Part shown: positions 7,699 to 15,776 of the stretch, one piece after another
How the letters are laid out: every line of letters starts with the position of its first letter
Position numbering within the stretch: position 1 is the first letter of the stretch
Assembly: GCF_020510445.1 (NCBI RefSeq)
Contig: NZ_JAHBAG010000001.1
Span: 4,192,501-4,256,500 of the forward strand
DNA: 64,000 nucleotides
From: Hydrogenophaga taeniospiralis
GTDB taxonomy: Bacteria; Pseudomonadota; Gammaproteobacteria; Burkholderiales; Burkholderiaceae_C
Direction: 5' to 3'
Position numbers and translations under genes: made by a program
Notes under the pieces: generated by a model
Database searches by the model: none
The model's input: only the letters and a program-made list of their open reading frames with translations
Told to the model about the DNA's origin: nothing

Positions 7699-8931
7699 TT
7701 ACACCTCCACCAGCAACGCCATGCCCTGCCCGCCGCCAATACAGGCACTGCTGATGCCGTAGCGCAGCCCCCGGCGGCGCAGCTCGCGCGCCAGCGTCAC
7801 GGTCAGGCGCACGCCGGTGGCGGCCAGCGGGTGGCCCAGCGCGATGGCACCGCCATTGACGTTGAGTTTGTCGCGGTCCAGCCCGAGTTCACGCTCCACA
7901 GCCAGGGTTTGGGCACCCTGGGCCTCGTTGATCTCGAACAGGCCGATGTCGTCCAGCGTGAGCTCGCAGCGCTCCAGCAGCGCGCGGATGGCCGGCGCCG
8001 GGCCGATGCCCATGATCTCGGGCAGCACGCCGACCGCAGCCGCACCCACCAGGCGGGCCAGCGGCTTCAAGCCGTTGCGCTTCACGTAGGCATCGCTGGC
8101 CACCAGGGCGCCCACGGCGCCGTCCACCAGCGCGGAGCTGTTGCCCGCGGTCTGCACACCTCCGGCGTACACCGTGCGCAACTTGGCCAGCGCTTCCACC
8201 GGCGAGGGCCGCGGGTGGGTGTCGTGGGCCACCTGGTCCACCTTGCGCGGCAGGCGGATGCCCCGCGTGTGGTACCCATCGAGCACAAAGTCTTCGTTGA
8301 CCACCGGCACGATCTCGCCCGCGTGAAAGCCGTCGGCCTGGGCCTTGAGCGCGCGTTCGAACGACTGCGAGGCGAAGGCGTCCACGTCGGCGCGGCTGAT
8401 GCCGTATTTCTTCGCCAGGTTCTCGGCGGTCTCGATCATGGTGACCGGGCCGGCGGTGTCGTTCAGCGCCTCAACCAGGAAGTCCTTGAACTCCACCGGC
8501 GCGCCCAGCTTGAAGCCGCTGCGGTGGGTGTAGGCAGCGATCGGGTTGCGCGACATGGACTCGGTGCCCACCACCAGTGCCAGCTCGGCGTAGCCCAGCG
8601 CGATCTGGTCGGCCGCCTGGCGGAACAGTTCGAAGCCGGTGCCGCAGATGCGCTGCGCCAGGATCGAGGGCACCGCCAGGGGCACACCCGCGTACAGGCC
8701 GATGTGGCGCGGCAGCACGAAGGCGTCGAAGTCGGCCTGCGCCATGGAGCCGGTGATCACCGAGTCCACATCCGCGGCGGCCACGCCGGCGCGTTCGATC
8801 ACGGCGCGCGCGACCTTGATGCCCATGTCGGTGGGCGAGAGCAGGCCAAACGCGCCGCAGTAGTCCACCATCGGCGTGCGCACGCCATCGAGCAGCCAGG
8901 CGTTGGAGAAACGGGCAGAGAAGTGTTTCAT
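7699..8931 (-). CDS. Thiolase (acetyl-CoA acyltransferase)
   Basis: The 410-residue product is a full-length thiolase that cleaves a 3-ketoacyl-CoA with CoA to give acetyl-CoA and a shortened acyl-CoA. Catalytic residues are visible: Cys96 in QRICGTG, His367 in GGAIALGHPLAATG and Cys397 in SACIGGGQG. The usual NEAF motif reads NEAQ, a mild deviation in the active-site loop. It starts four bases after the stop of the upstream thiolase-like gene, so the two are probably translated together. With the crotonase, dehydrogenase and ligase across the divergent promoter it would complete side-chain shortening. Confidence 0.92.
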   Translation of the reverse strand: MKHFSARFSNAWLLDGVRTPMVDYCGAFGLLSPTDMGIKVARAVIERAGVAAADVDSVITGSMAQADFDAFVLPRHIGLYAGVPLAVPSILAQRICGTGFELFRQAADQIALGYAELALVVGTESMSRNPIAAYTHRSGFKLGAPVEFKDFLVEALNDTAGPVTMIETAENLAKKYGISRADVDAFASQSFERALKAQADGFHAGEIVPVVNEDFVLDGYHTRGIRLPRKVDQVAHDTHPRPSPVEALAKLRTVYAGGVQTAGNSSALVDGAVGALVASDAYVKRNGLKPLARLVGAAAVGVLPEIMGIGPAPAIRALLERCELTLDDIGLFEINEAQGAQTLAVERELGLDRDKLNVNGGAIALGHPLAATGVRLTVTLARELRRRGLRYGISSACIGGGQGMALLVEV

Positions 8932-8935
8932 GGCA

Positions 8936-10141
8936 TCAACCCTTGCGGCTGTCGGTCACGCGGATCACGGTGGCGTAGCCGCTGTCGCCCGCGGCGCAGC
9001 CGGTGAACAGACCCACACCGCCACCGCGCAGCACCAGCTCTTCGATCATCTCGATGATGGCGCGCATGCCCGTGGGCGCCTGCGGGTGGCCCCAGATGAT
9101 GGAGCTGCCGTAGTTGTTCATCTTCTGCCAGGCAAAGCCGGTGTCGCGCGCCAGCGCGATGTCGTTCACGGCGAACGGGTTGTGGGTCTTGATGACGTCG
9201 ATGCCACCGATGTCCAAGCCGGCATTCTTCATGGCGTTGATCGCGGCGGGCGAAGGCGCCATGGGCATGTAGCCCGGCTCCACGCGGGCCATGCCAAAGC
9301 CCAGGATCTCCACTTCAATGCCTTTGTCGGTGGCCACCGCACGCGCCCGCTCGCGGGTGGTCACGATGGCACCGGCGTTGCCGTCGGCCGGGTGGGTCTG
9401 GCCACCAAAGGTGATGGTGCCGCCCTCTTTCACCGGTTTGAGCCGGGCCAGGCCCTCGGCCGTGGTGGGGAAGATGCCCTCGTCCACGGCGAGCGCACCG
9501 GTCTGCTTGCGGAACTTCGAGTCCGACAGCGGCGCGTCCACCATGTAGCGTTTCTGGAAGGCGCGCTCGCCGGCCAGCGCGTCCAGGTACTGGTGGTAGC
9601 GGTGCAGCTTGAGTTCGTGCTGTTCGGCGGTGCTGATGCCGTAGCGCGCGGCCACGTTTTCGCCGGTCTGCAGCATCGGGTTCTTCGCATAGGGGTCGTG
9701 ACCCATGTTCTCGGGCACCCAGTGTTCGGTGATGCCGTAGCCGCCCGTGCCCGAGGGGTCGGGGTAGTACACCACCGGCCCGTTGGACTGGCGGTCCGCC
9801 ATCACCAGCAGCGCGCATTGCGCGGTGCCGCACACCACTTCCTGCGCGGCCATCTGCAGCGCGCGCACGCTGGTGGCGCAGGCCTGCTGCACGGTGGGGC
9901 CGGCCACGCGGTCGATGCCCATCAGGCCGGTCACGTAGGGCAAGCCATAGAAGCTGCCCTTTTGCGGGTTGGTCATGCCCAGCAGGCCCAGGTCGATCTG
10001 CGCCATGTCGAAACCACGCGCGGCCAGCGCCTGTTTGCCCACCGCCGCGGCCAGCGGCAGAGCGTTCATGTTGGCCAGCGAACCCTGCCATTTGGCGAAG
10101 GGCGTGGACCAGTAGATACCGTAGGGAATGAAGGCTTGCAT
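8936..10141 (-). CDS. Thiolase-superfamily protein (SCP2-thiolase/lipid-transfer type)
   Basis: The 401-residue product is a divergent thiolase-fold protein. Cysteine 88 sits in QQACATSV at the nucleophile position. The later motifs KTHNPFAVND, SSIIWGHPQAPTG and FTGCAAGDSG supply the histidine and second cysteine, so it may be active. It is quite unlike its neighbour at 7699. Pairs of a classical and an SCP2-like thiolase occur in operons for degrading bulky acyl side chains, such as aromatic or steroid ones. It is first on the minus side of the divergent promoter; the start has CAGGAGACAAGC upstream. Confidence 0.85.
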   Translation of the reverse strand: MQAFIPYGIYWSTPFAKWQGSLANMNALPLAAAVGKQALAARGFDMAQIDLGLLGMTNPQKGSFYGLPYVTGLMGIDRVAGPTVQQACATSVRALQMAAQEVVCGTAQCALLVMADRQSNGPVVYYPDPSGTGGYGITEHWVPENMGHDPYAKNPMLQTGENVAARYGISTAEQHELKLHRYHQYLDALAGERAFQKRYMVDAPLSDSKFRKQTGALAVDEGIFPTTAEGLARLKPVKEGGTITFGGQTHPADGNAGAIVTTRERARAVATDKGIEVEILGFGMARVEPGYMPMAPSPAAINAMKNAGLDIGGIDVIKTHNPFAVNDIALARDTGFAWQKMNNYGSSIIWGHPQAPTGMRAIIEMIEELVLRGGGVGLFTGCAAGDSGYATVIRVTDSRKG

Positions 10142-10205
10142 TCGGCTTGTCTCCTGTGTGGATTGGAATGGAAATGGCCCACTGAAGGCGGGTCTGAAAC
10201 GGCGA

Positions 10206-10221
10206 CCTAGGACAAACCCTA
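10206..10221. promoter_or_regulatory. Shared motif CCTAGGAC in thiolase/crotonase promoter
   Basis: CCTAGGACAAACCCTA lies 65 bp upstream of the thiolase-like start and matches the motif at 5914-5930 upstream of dctP3. Confidence 0.4.
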
Positions 10222-10266
10222 GTCCTGGGAAAAACGACCGGTTTGCGTGTTGTGGGGTCCGATGTT

Positions 10267-10285
10267 TGGTTATAAACTATAACCA
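10267..10285. promoter_or_regulatory. Perfect palindromic operator before crotonase
   Basis: TGGTTATA-AAC-TATAACCA is a perfect inverted repeat with 8-base arms. It lies 28 bp before the crotonase start in the 172-bp divergent promoter. Its core GTTAT-N5-ATAAC is repeated before dctP3. The MarR gene at 21159, at the end of the same plus-strand gene set, is the natural candidate to bind it. Confidence 0.65.
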
Positions 10286-10313
10286 GATATTTTCGTTTGA
10301 GCAAGGAACCTCC

Positions 10314-11099
10314 ATGTCGATCGCCTCCATTTCCGCCGACCTCTCACTTGAAATCCGGGGCGCCGTGGCGATCGTCCGGCTCACCCGGGCGGCCAAGCGA
10401 AACGCCATCAACGACGGCCTCGTCCTGAGCCTGCGCAACGTCTTCGAAGGCTTCGGCCCCGAGGTCAAGGCGGCCGTGATCGAAGGCGAAGGCGAACACT
10501 TCTGCGCCGGGCTTGACCTGAGCGAAATCAGCGAGCGCGACGCGGTGCAAGGCATGCACCACTCGCGCATGTGGCACAAGGCGCTCGAAGCGGTGCAGTT
10601 CGGCCCGGTGCCGGTGATCGCCGCGCTGCACGGCGCGGTGGTGGGCGGCGGCCTGGAGCTGGCCAGCGCCACCCACATCCGTGTGGCCGACGAATCCACC
10701 TTCTACGCGCTGCCCGAAGGCTCGCGCGGCATCTTCGTCGGCGGCGGCGGCTCGGTGCGGGTGCCGCGCCTGGTGGGCGTGGCGCGCATGACCGACATGA
10801 TGTTGACCGGCCGCGTCTACAACGCGCAGGATGGCGAACGCGCCGGCTTCGCGCAGTACCTGGTCCCCCAGGGCCAGGCGCTGAACAAGGCGATCGAGCT
10901 GGCGGAGAAGATCGCGCAGAACGCGCCCACCACCAACTTCGCGCTCACCCACGTGCTGCCGCGCATCGCCGACCAGAGCGCCGACCACGGCCTGATGACC
11001 GAGGCGCTGATGGCCGCCATCGCGCAGTCCGCGCCCGAGGCCAAGGAGCGCGTGAAGGCCTTCCTGGAAGGCCGCGCCAACAAGGTGCAAAAAGGCTGA
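10314..11099 (+). CDS. Crotonase-family enoyl-CoA hydratase
   Basis: The 261-residue product has the crotonase fold. Both oxyanion-hole segments (HFCAGLDL and VVGGGLEL) are present, as are both hydratase glutamates: Glu115 in GGGLELA and Glu135 in LPEGSRG, exactly 20 residues apart as in classical enoyl-CoA hydratase. Hydration of a 2-enoyl-CoA, for example a feruloyl- or coumaroyl-CoA, is therefore plausible; a hydratase/lyase acting on the same substrate cannot be excluded. The start at 10314 follows AAGGAACCTCC. It is the first gene of a plus-strand run that reaches 22208. Confidence 0.9.
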   Translation: MSIASISADLSLEIRGAVAIVRLTRAAKRNAINDGLVLSLRNVFEGFGPEVKAAVIEGEGEHFCAGLDLSEISERDAVQGMHHSRMWHKALEAVQFGPVPVIAALHGAVVGGGLELASATHIRVADESTFYALPEGSRGIFVGGGGSVRVPRLVGVARMTDMMLTGRVYNAQDGERAGFAQYLVPQGQALNKAIELAEKIAQNAPTTNFALTHVLPRIADQSADHGLMTEALMAAIAQSAPEAKERVKAFLEGRANKVQKG

Positions 11100-11185
11100 G
11101 CCTGCCGCTTCCCCGCCAGCGCCCGCGCAAGCGGGCCAGGCCCGACAAAGGGCCGAATGCCACAACGACGATCCGGAGACAAGAC

Positions 11186-13063
11186 ATGAACACCGAGACC
11201 CCTCAGCACAAGTACCGGCCCATGGAATTCGGCGTGCCCCGTGTGGTGGTGCGCGAAGGCAGCAGCGGTGTGCGCTATGTGCGCGGCGAACCCGAGCTGC
11301 TGCCCTACGCCCGCACCATGGGCGAGCGCCTGGCGCACTGGGCGAAAAACGCGCCGGATCGCACCCTGTTCGCGCGCCGCGTGCGCCACGCCGATGGCAC
11401 GGCCGGCGACTGGCAGCACCTGAGCTTCGCGCAAGCACTCGACGGTGCGCGCCGCATCGGCCAGGCGCTGCTGGACCGCGGCCTCGACGCCGAGCGCCCG
11501 GTGGTGATCCTGAGCGAAAACGATCTGGAACATGCCCTGCTTTCGCTGGCCTGTCTGTATGTGGGCGTGCCCTACTGCTCCACCTCGCCGGCCTACTCCA
11601 TCGTCAGCACCGACCACGGCAAGCTCAAGCACGTGATGAGCACGCTCACTCCGGGCCTGGTGTTCGCCAGCGACGGTGCGCGCTTCGCCAAGGCGCTCAA
11701 CGCCGCGGTGCCGGCCGACTGCGCCGTGGTCCTGACCAGCCTGGGCGGCTACAGCCGGCCCGCGGGCGAGCTGCTGACTTTCGAACAGCTGCTGGCCACC
11801 GAGCCCACCGCCGCGGTGGACGAGGCCCACGCCCGCGTCAGCCCGGACACCATCGCCAAGTTCCTGTTCACCTCGGGCTCGACCAAGATGCCCAAGGCGG
11901 TGATCAACACGCACCGCATGTGGTGCGCCAACCAGCAGCAGATGCGCCAGTCCATGACGCCGCTGACGCAGGACCCCCTGGTGCTGGTGGACTGGCTGCC
12001 CTGGAACCACACCTTCGGCGGCAACCACAACTTCGGCATGGTGCTCTACAACGGCGGCACGCTCTACATCGACGACGGCAAGCCGGTGCCCGCGCTCATG
12101 GGCGAGACCCTGCGCAACCTGCGCGAGATCGCGCCCACCGTGTACTTCAACGTGCCCACCGGCTTCGAGGTGATCGCCGACGTGATGAAGACCGACGATG
12201 TGCTGCGCAAGAACCTGCTCAGCCGTGTGCGCATGTTCTTCTACGCTGCGGCCGCCTTGTCGCAGCCGATCTGGGATGCGCTGCACGAATGCCAGGAACG
12301 CGAAATCGGCGAGCGCATCGTCATGTGCACCGGCCTGGGCATGACCGAGTCCGGCCCGTTCGCGCTCTCGGTCAACAGCGCCGACGTGAAGGCCGGTGAC
12401 TTGGGCGTGCCCACGCCCGGGCTGGAGATCAAGCTGGTGGACATGCAGGGCAAGATCGAGGTGCGCTACAAGGGACCGAACGTCACCCCCGGCTACTGGC
12501 GCAGCCCCGAAGCCACGCAGGAAGCCTTTGACGAAGAAGGTTTCTTCTGCAGCGGCGACGCCGTGACCTGGATCGACCCCGACGACCTGCACAAGGGCTT
12601 GCGCTTTGACGGCCGCATCGCCGAAGACTTCAAGCTCAGCACCGGCACCTTCGTGAGCGTGGGGCCGATGCGCGCCAAGGTGATCGCCGCCGGCGCACCG
12701 TATGTGCAGGACGTGGTGCTCACCGGTCTGAACCTCAAGGAAGTGGGCGCCATGATCTTCCCGACCCAGCACGTGCGCACCCTGAGCGGCCTGCCCGCGA
12801 GCGCGCCCATGGCCGAGGTGCTGGACAACGCCTACGTGAAGGAACACTTCCAGCACGTCATCACCCAGTTGGCCAAGACCTCCACCGGCAGCGCCACGCG
12901 CATCGCGCGCGCCATCGTGCTGGCCGAGCCGCCGTCCATCGATCTGGGCGAGATCACCGACAAGGGCTCGATCAACCAGCGCATGGTGCTCAAGCACCGC
13001 GACGCCCTGGTGCAGGCCCTGCACGACGACACCGCCCCGAACATCATCAAACCCCAAGCCTGA
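11186..13063 (+). CDS. fcs: Feruloyl-CoA synthase-type acyl-CoA ligase
   Basis: The 625-residue product is an adenylate-forming ligase of the feruloyl-CoA synthase type, which uses ATP and CoA to activate hydroxycinnamates. The AMP-binding P-loop is TSGSTKMPK (residues 229-237). The hinge region reads EDFKLSTGTFVSVGPMR, characteristic of this subfamily in place of the usual GRxKE motif. The catalytic lysine is likely Lys593 in DKGSINQR near the C terminus. It follows the crotonase by 86 bp and has CGGAGACAAGAC upstream. It is the best pointer to the pathway substrate, but related ligases act on other aryl-propenoates or aryl-propionates. Confidence 0.87.
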   Translation: MNTETPQHKYRPMEFGVPRVVVREGSSGVRYVRGEPELLPYARTMGERLAHWAKNAPDRTLFARRVRHADGTAGDWQHLSFAQALDGARRIGQALLDRGLDAERPVVILSENDLEHALLSLACLYVGVPYCSTSPAYSIVSTDHGKLKHVMSTLTPGLVFASDGARFAKALNAAVPADCAVVLTSLGGYSRPAGELLTFEQLLATEPTAAVDEAHARVSPDTIAKFLFTSGSTKMPKAVINTHRMWCANQQQMRQSMTPLTQDPLVLVDWLPWNHTFGGNHNFGMVLYNGGTLYIDDGKPVPALMGETLRNLREIAPTVYFNVPTGFEVIADVMKTDDVLRKNLLSRVRMFFYAAAALSQPIWDALHECQEREIGERIVMCTGLGMTESGPFALSVNSADVKAGDLGVPTPGLEIKLVDMQGKIEVRYKGPNVTPGYWRSPEATQEAFDEEGFFCSGDAVTWIDPDDLHKGLRFDGRIAEDFKLSTGTFVSVGPMRAKVIAAGAPYVQDVVLTGLNLKEVGAMIFPTQHVRTLSGLPASAPMAEVLDNAYVKEHFQHVITQLAKTSTGSATRIARAIVLAEPPSIDLGEITDKGSINQRMVLKHRDALVQALHDDTAPNIIKPQA

Positions 13064-13077
13064 AAGCGAACACCACC

Positions 13078-13842
13078 ATGAACATCCAAGGACACGCAGC
13101 ACTGGTCACCGGCGGCGCCTCCGGCCTGGGCGAAGCCGTCGCGCACGAGCTCGCCCGCCAGGGCGCCAAGGTCGCCGTGCTCGACGTCAACACCGCGCTG
13201 GCCGAGAAGGTGGCGGCCGAGATCGGCGGCGTGGCCTGCGCCTGCGACATCACCAACACCGAGAGCGTGACCGCCGCCATCGCCAAGGCGGCCGCGGCCC
13301 ACGGCCCGGCGCGCATCCTGATGAACATCGCCGGCATCGGCACCGCCAAACGCATCGTCGGCAAGGACGGCAACGCCGCGCCGCTGGAAGACTTCGCCCG
13401 GGTGATCAACGTCAACCTGATCGGCAGCTACAACATCAGCCGCCTGTTCGCCGCCGAGTGCGTGAAGCTGGCCCCGATGGAAGACGGCGAGCGCGGCGTG
13501 ATGATGTTCACCGCCTCGGTTGCGGCCTTCGACGGCCAGGTGGGCCAGCAGGCCTACAGCGCCTCCAAGGGTGGCCTGGTGGGCATGACCCTGCCCATGG
13601 CGCGCGATCTGGCGCAACACGGCATCCGCGTCTGCACCGTGGCACCCGGCCTGTTTGCCACGCCGCTGATGAAGCAGTTGCCCGAGCCGGTGCAGCAGTC
13701 GCTGGCCGCGTCGATTCCGTTCCCCTCGCGCCTGGGCAAGCCGGAAGAGTTCGCGCAGCTGGCCGCGCACATCGTCACCAACGGCCATCTGAATGGTGAG
13801 GTGATCCGGCTCGACGGTGCCCTGCGCATGGCGCCACGGTGA
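13078..13842 (+). CDS. SDR 3-hydroxyacyl-CoA dehydrogenase (HSD10-like)
   Basis: The 254-residue product is a short-chain dehydrogenase resembling type 2 3-hydroxyacyl-CoA dehydrogenase (HSD10). It would oxidise a 3-hydroxyacyl-CoA to the 3-keto form with NAD. The cofactor motif TGGASGLG is at residues 11-18, with Asp36 in VLDVN favouring NAD. Catalytic Ser147, Tyr160 and Lys164 are in place (QAYSASKGG). The C-terminal GEVIRLDGALRM is typical of HSD10-like enzymes. It starts 14 bp after the ligase and supplies the step between crotonase and thiolase. Confidence 0.9.
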   Translation: MNIQGHAALVTGGASGLGEAVAHELARQGAKVAVLDVNTALAEKVAAEIGGVACACDITNTESVTAAIAKAAAAHGPARILMNIAGIGTAKRIVGKDGNAAPLEDFARVINVNLIGSYNISRLFAAECVKLAPMEDGERGVMMFTASVAAFDGQVGQQAYSASKGGLVGMTLPMARDLAQHGIRVCTVAPGLFATPLMKQLPEPVQQSLAASIPFPSRLGKPEEFAQLAAHIVTNGHLNGEVIRLDGALRMAPR

Positions 13843-13884
13843 ACACGCTTCGCAAGACACTTCTCTCCGAGGCCCGTTCCATCC

Positions 13885-14310
13885 ATGTCCAAAACCGTCG
13901 TCTTTGAGGTCGAGGTGATGTTCGGTGACTGCGATCCCGCGGGCATCGTCTTCTACCCGAACTTCTCGAAGTGGATGGACGCCTCGTCGTTGAACTTTTT
14001 TCGCCGGTGCGGCGTGCCGCCCTGGCGCGAGCTGATCCGCACGCGCGGCATCGTGGGCACGCCGCTGCTGGAGGTGCGCAGCCGCTTCTTCCATCCGGCC
14101 TCGTACGGCGACCGCCTGCGCGTCCACACCCACGTGAGCGAATGGCGCGCCAAGGTCTTCACCCACCACCACGTCATCTACCGCGATGACCTGGTGCTCT
14201 GCGAAGGCAGCGAGACCCGCGCCTTCGTGGTCCACCCGCCCGGCGAACCCGACCGCATCAAGGCCATCCCGGTGCCAGAGGACATCCGGGCGCTGTGCTG
14301 CGACGCATAG
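13885..14310 (+). CDS. 4-hydroxybenzoyl-CoA thioesterase-like hotdog protein
   Basis: The 141-residue product is a single hotdog domain of the 4-hydroxybenzoyl-CoA thioesterase/YbgC type. The signature FGDCDPAGIVFYPNF carries the catalytic aspartate (Asp17). Hydrolysis of a benzoyl-type acyl-CoA, such as vanilloyl- or 4-hydroxybenzoyl-CoA, would release the final acid of the pathway. It lies 42 bp after the dehydrogenase in the same run. The exact acyl group is inferred from context only. Confidence 0.88.
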   Translation: MSKTVVFEVEVMFGDCDPAGIVFYPNFSKWMDASSLNFFRRCGVPPWRELIRTRGIVGTPLLEVRSRFFHPASYGDRLRVHTHVSEWRAKVFTHHHVIYRDDLVLCEGSETRAFVVHPPGEPDRIKAIPVPEDIRALCCDA

Positions 14311-14369
14311 AAAAACAACAAGCATTTCCCTGCTCTTTCCCCAAACCACCCTCAACGAGGAGACATCCC

Positions 14370-15500
14370 ATGAAACACATCAAGACCCTGGTCGCCCTGG
14401 CCATCACCACCCTGGCGGGCGCCGCGCAGGCGGACATCAACATCGGCGTGAGCTTGGCGCTCACCGGGCCGGGCTCCGGCCTGGGCATCCCGATGCAGAA
14501 CCAGTTCAAGCTGTTCCCCAAGACCATCGCGGGTGAAAAAGTCAACCTGATCGTCCTGGACGACGCCACCGACCCCGGCAAGGGTGCGGCCAACGCGCGC
14601 CGCTTCGTCACCGAAGACAAGGTGGACATGATCATCGGCTCGTGCATCACCGCCGTGGCCGCCGCCATGAGCGACATCGCCACCGAAGCCGGCACGGTGC
14701 AACTGGCCGGCTCGCCCGTGGGCCTGCCGCCCGGCAAGGACAAGTGGGTGTTCCGCCTGCCGCAGTCCAACACCGTGATGGGCCACGCCATGGTCGAGCA
14801 CATGAAGAAGCAGGGCGTGAAGACCCTGGGCTTCCTGGGCTACACCGACGCTTACGGTGAACAGTGGCTCAAGGAAAGCGCCCCGCTGCTGGAGAAAGCC
14901 GGTATCAAGCTGGTGGCCACCGAGCGCTTCGCCCGCACCGACACCAGCGTGACCCCGCAGGCGCTCAAGATCAACGCCGCCAACCCCGACGCGGTGCTGA
15001 TCGTGGCCTCGGGCAGCGGCGCGGCCATGCCGCACATGGCCATGGTGGACCGTGGCTTCAAGGGCAAGATCTACCAGACCCACGCCGCGGCCACGCAAGA
15101 CCTGATGCGCGTGGGCGGCAAGGCCGTGGAAGGCGCTTTCGTGGTCTCCGGCCCGGCCGTGATCGCCGAGCAGTTGCCCGACAGCCACCCGTCCAAAGCG
15201 GTCGCCGTGGACTTCGTGCAGAAGTACGAAAAGGCCGTGGGCGCCGGCCTGCGCAACCAGTTCGCCGGCCACGCCTACGACGCGCAGATCACGCTGGAGA
15301 AGGTGATCCCCATGGCGCTCAAGAAGGCCAAGCCGGGCACGCCCGAGTTCCGCGCCGCCATCCGCGACGGCATGGAAACCATGGGCCGCACAATCTTTTC
15401 GCACGGGGTGATGAACTGGACGCCCACCGACCACTGGGGCTTCACGCTGGAAACCGGTGTGATGCTCAAGGTCGTCGACGGCAAATTCAAAGTGGAGTGA
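14370..15500 (+). CDS. ABC transporter substrate-binding protein (Liv type)
   Basis: The 376-residue product is a periplasmic binding protein of the branched-chain amino acid/amide (Peripla_BP_6) family. A signal peptide of about 21 residues (cleavage near AQA-D) is followed by DINIGVSLALTGPGSGLG. In Burkholderiales many such proteins bind aromatic acids rather than amino acids, and this one sits among aromatic-type catabolic genes. The ATG at 14370 follows GAGGAGACATCCC. A 276-bp repeat-rich gap separates it from the permease genes, which may set a higher expression level for the binding protein. Confidence 0.92.
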   Translation: MKHIKTLVALAITTLAGAAQADINIGVSLALTGPGSGLGIPMQNQFKLFPKTIAGEKVNLIVLDDATDPGKGAANARRFVTEDKVDMIIGSCITAVAAAMSDIATEAGTVQLAGSPVGLPPGKDKWVFRLPQSNTVMGHAMVEHMKKQGVKTLGFLGYTDAYGEQWLKESAPLLEKAGIKLVATERFARTDTSVTPQALKINAANPDAVLIVASGSGAAMPHMAMVDRGFKGKIYQTHAAATQDLMRVGGKAVEGAFVVSGPAVIAEQLPDSHPSKAVAVDFVQKYEKAVGAGLRNQFAGHAYDAQITLEKVIPMALKKAKPGTPEFRAAIRDGMETMGRTIFSHGVMNWTPTDHWGFTLETGVMLKVVDGKFKVE

Positions 15501-15509
15501 TTCGGAGCA

Positions 15510-15615
15510 CCCCCCTGCGCCGCTGACGCGGCTTCCCCCCTCTCTGGCGCGCCTTCGGCGCTGGGAGGGGAGACGGCATCTCGGGCCGGCAGAGCCGGAC
15601 CCTTGATGCCGCTGG
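15510..15615 (+). repeat. GC-rich 3'-end element, copy B
   Basis: This copy starts ten bases after the stop of the binding-protein gene. It has CCCCCC-tgcgccgc, a GACGCGGC arm, a second C-run, GGCCGGCAGAGCCGG and a final CCGCTGG. It is longer than other copies because of an extra GGCGCGCCTTCGGCGC hairpin. Terminator or mRNA-stabiliser function is inferred. Confidence 0.6.
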
Positions 15616-15649
15616 AAGGAGGCACTTCGCGCGTTGCGAGGTCCTCTTA

Positions 15650-15687
15650 CTCCCTCGCCCCTTTGGGGAGAGGGCTGGGGTGAGGGG
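15650..15687. repeat. CTCCC-GGGAG palindromic repeat
   Basis: A second, different palindromic repeat lies here: a CTCCCTCGCCCC arm, a TTT loop, then GGGGAGAGGG and GGGGTGAGGGG. Dispersed repeats of this form are common between proteobacterial genes. Two repeat families therefore share the gap between the binding-protein and permease genes. Confidence 0.5.
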
Positions 15688-15776
15688 CAGGCGCGAAGGG
15701 GGCTTTCTTCGGAAGGTCTTGGTGCGTCACCGTTTGAAGTTCTTTTCCGCGCTTACTTTTTTTGCTAAGGGTCTGT

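Noticed and set aside
10817..13102. 761-residue minus-strand frame opposite the ligase gene
   Set aside because: High-GC shadow of the ligase and crotonase genes; His/Val/Gly-rich, no recognisable domain.
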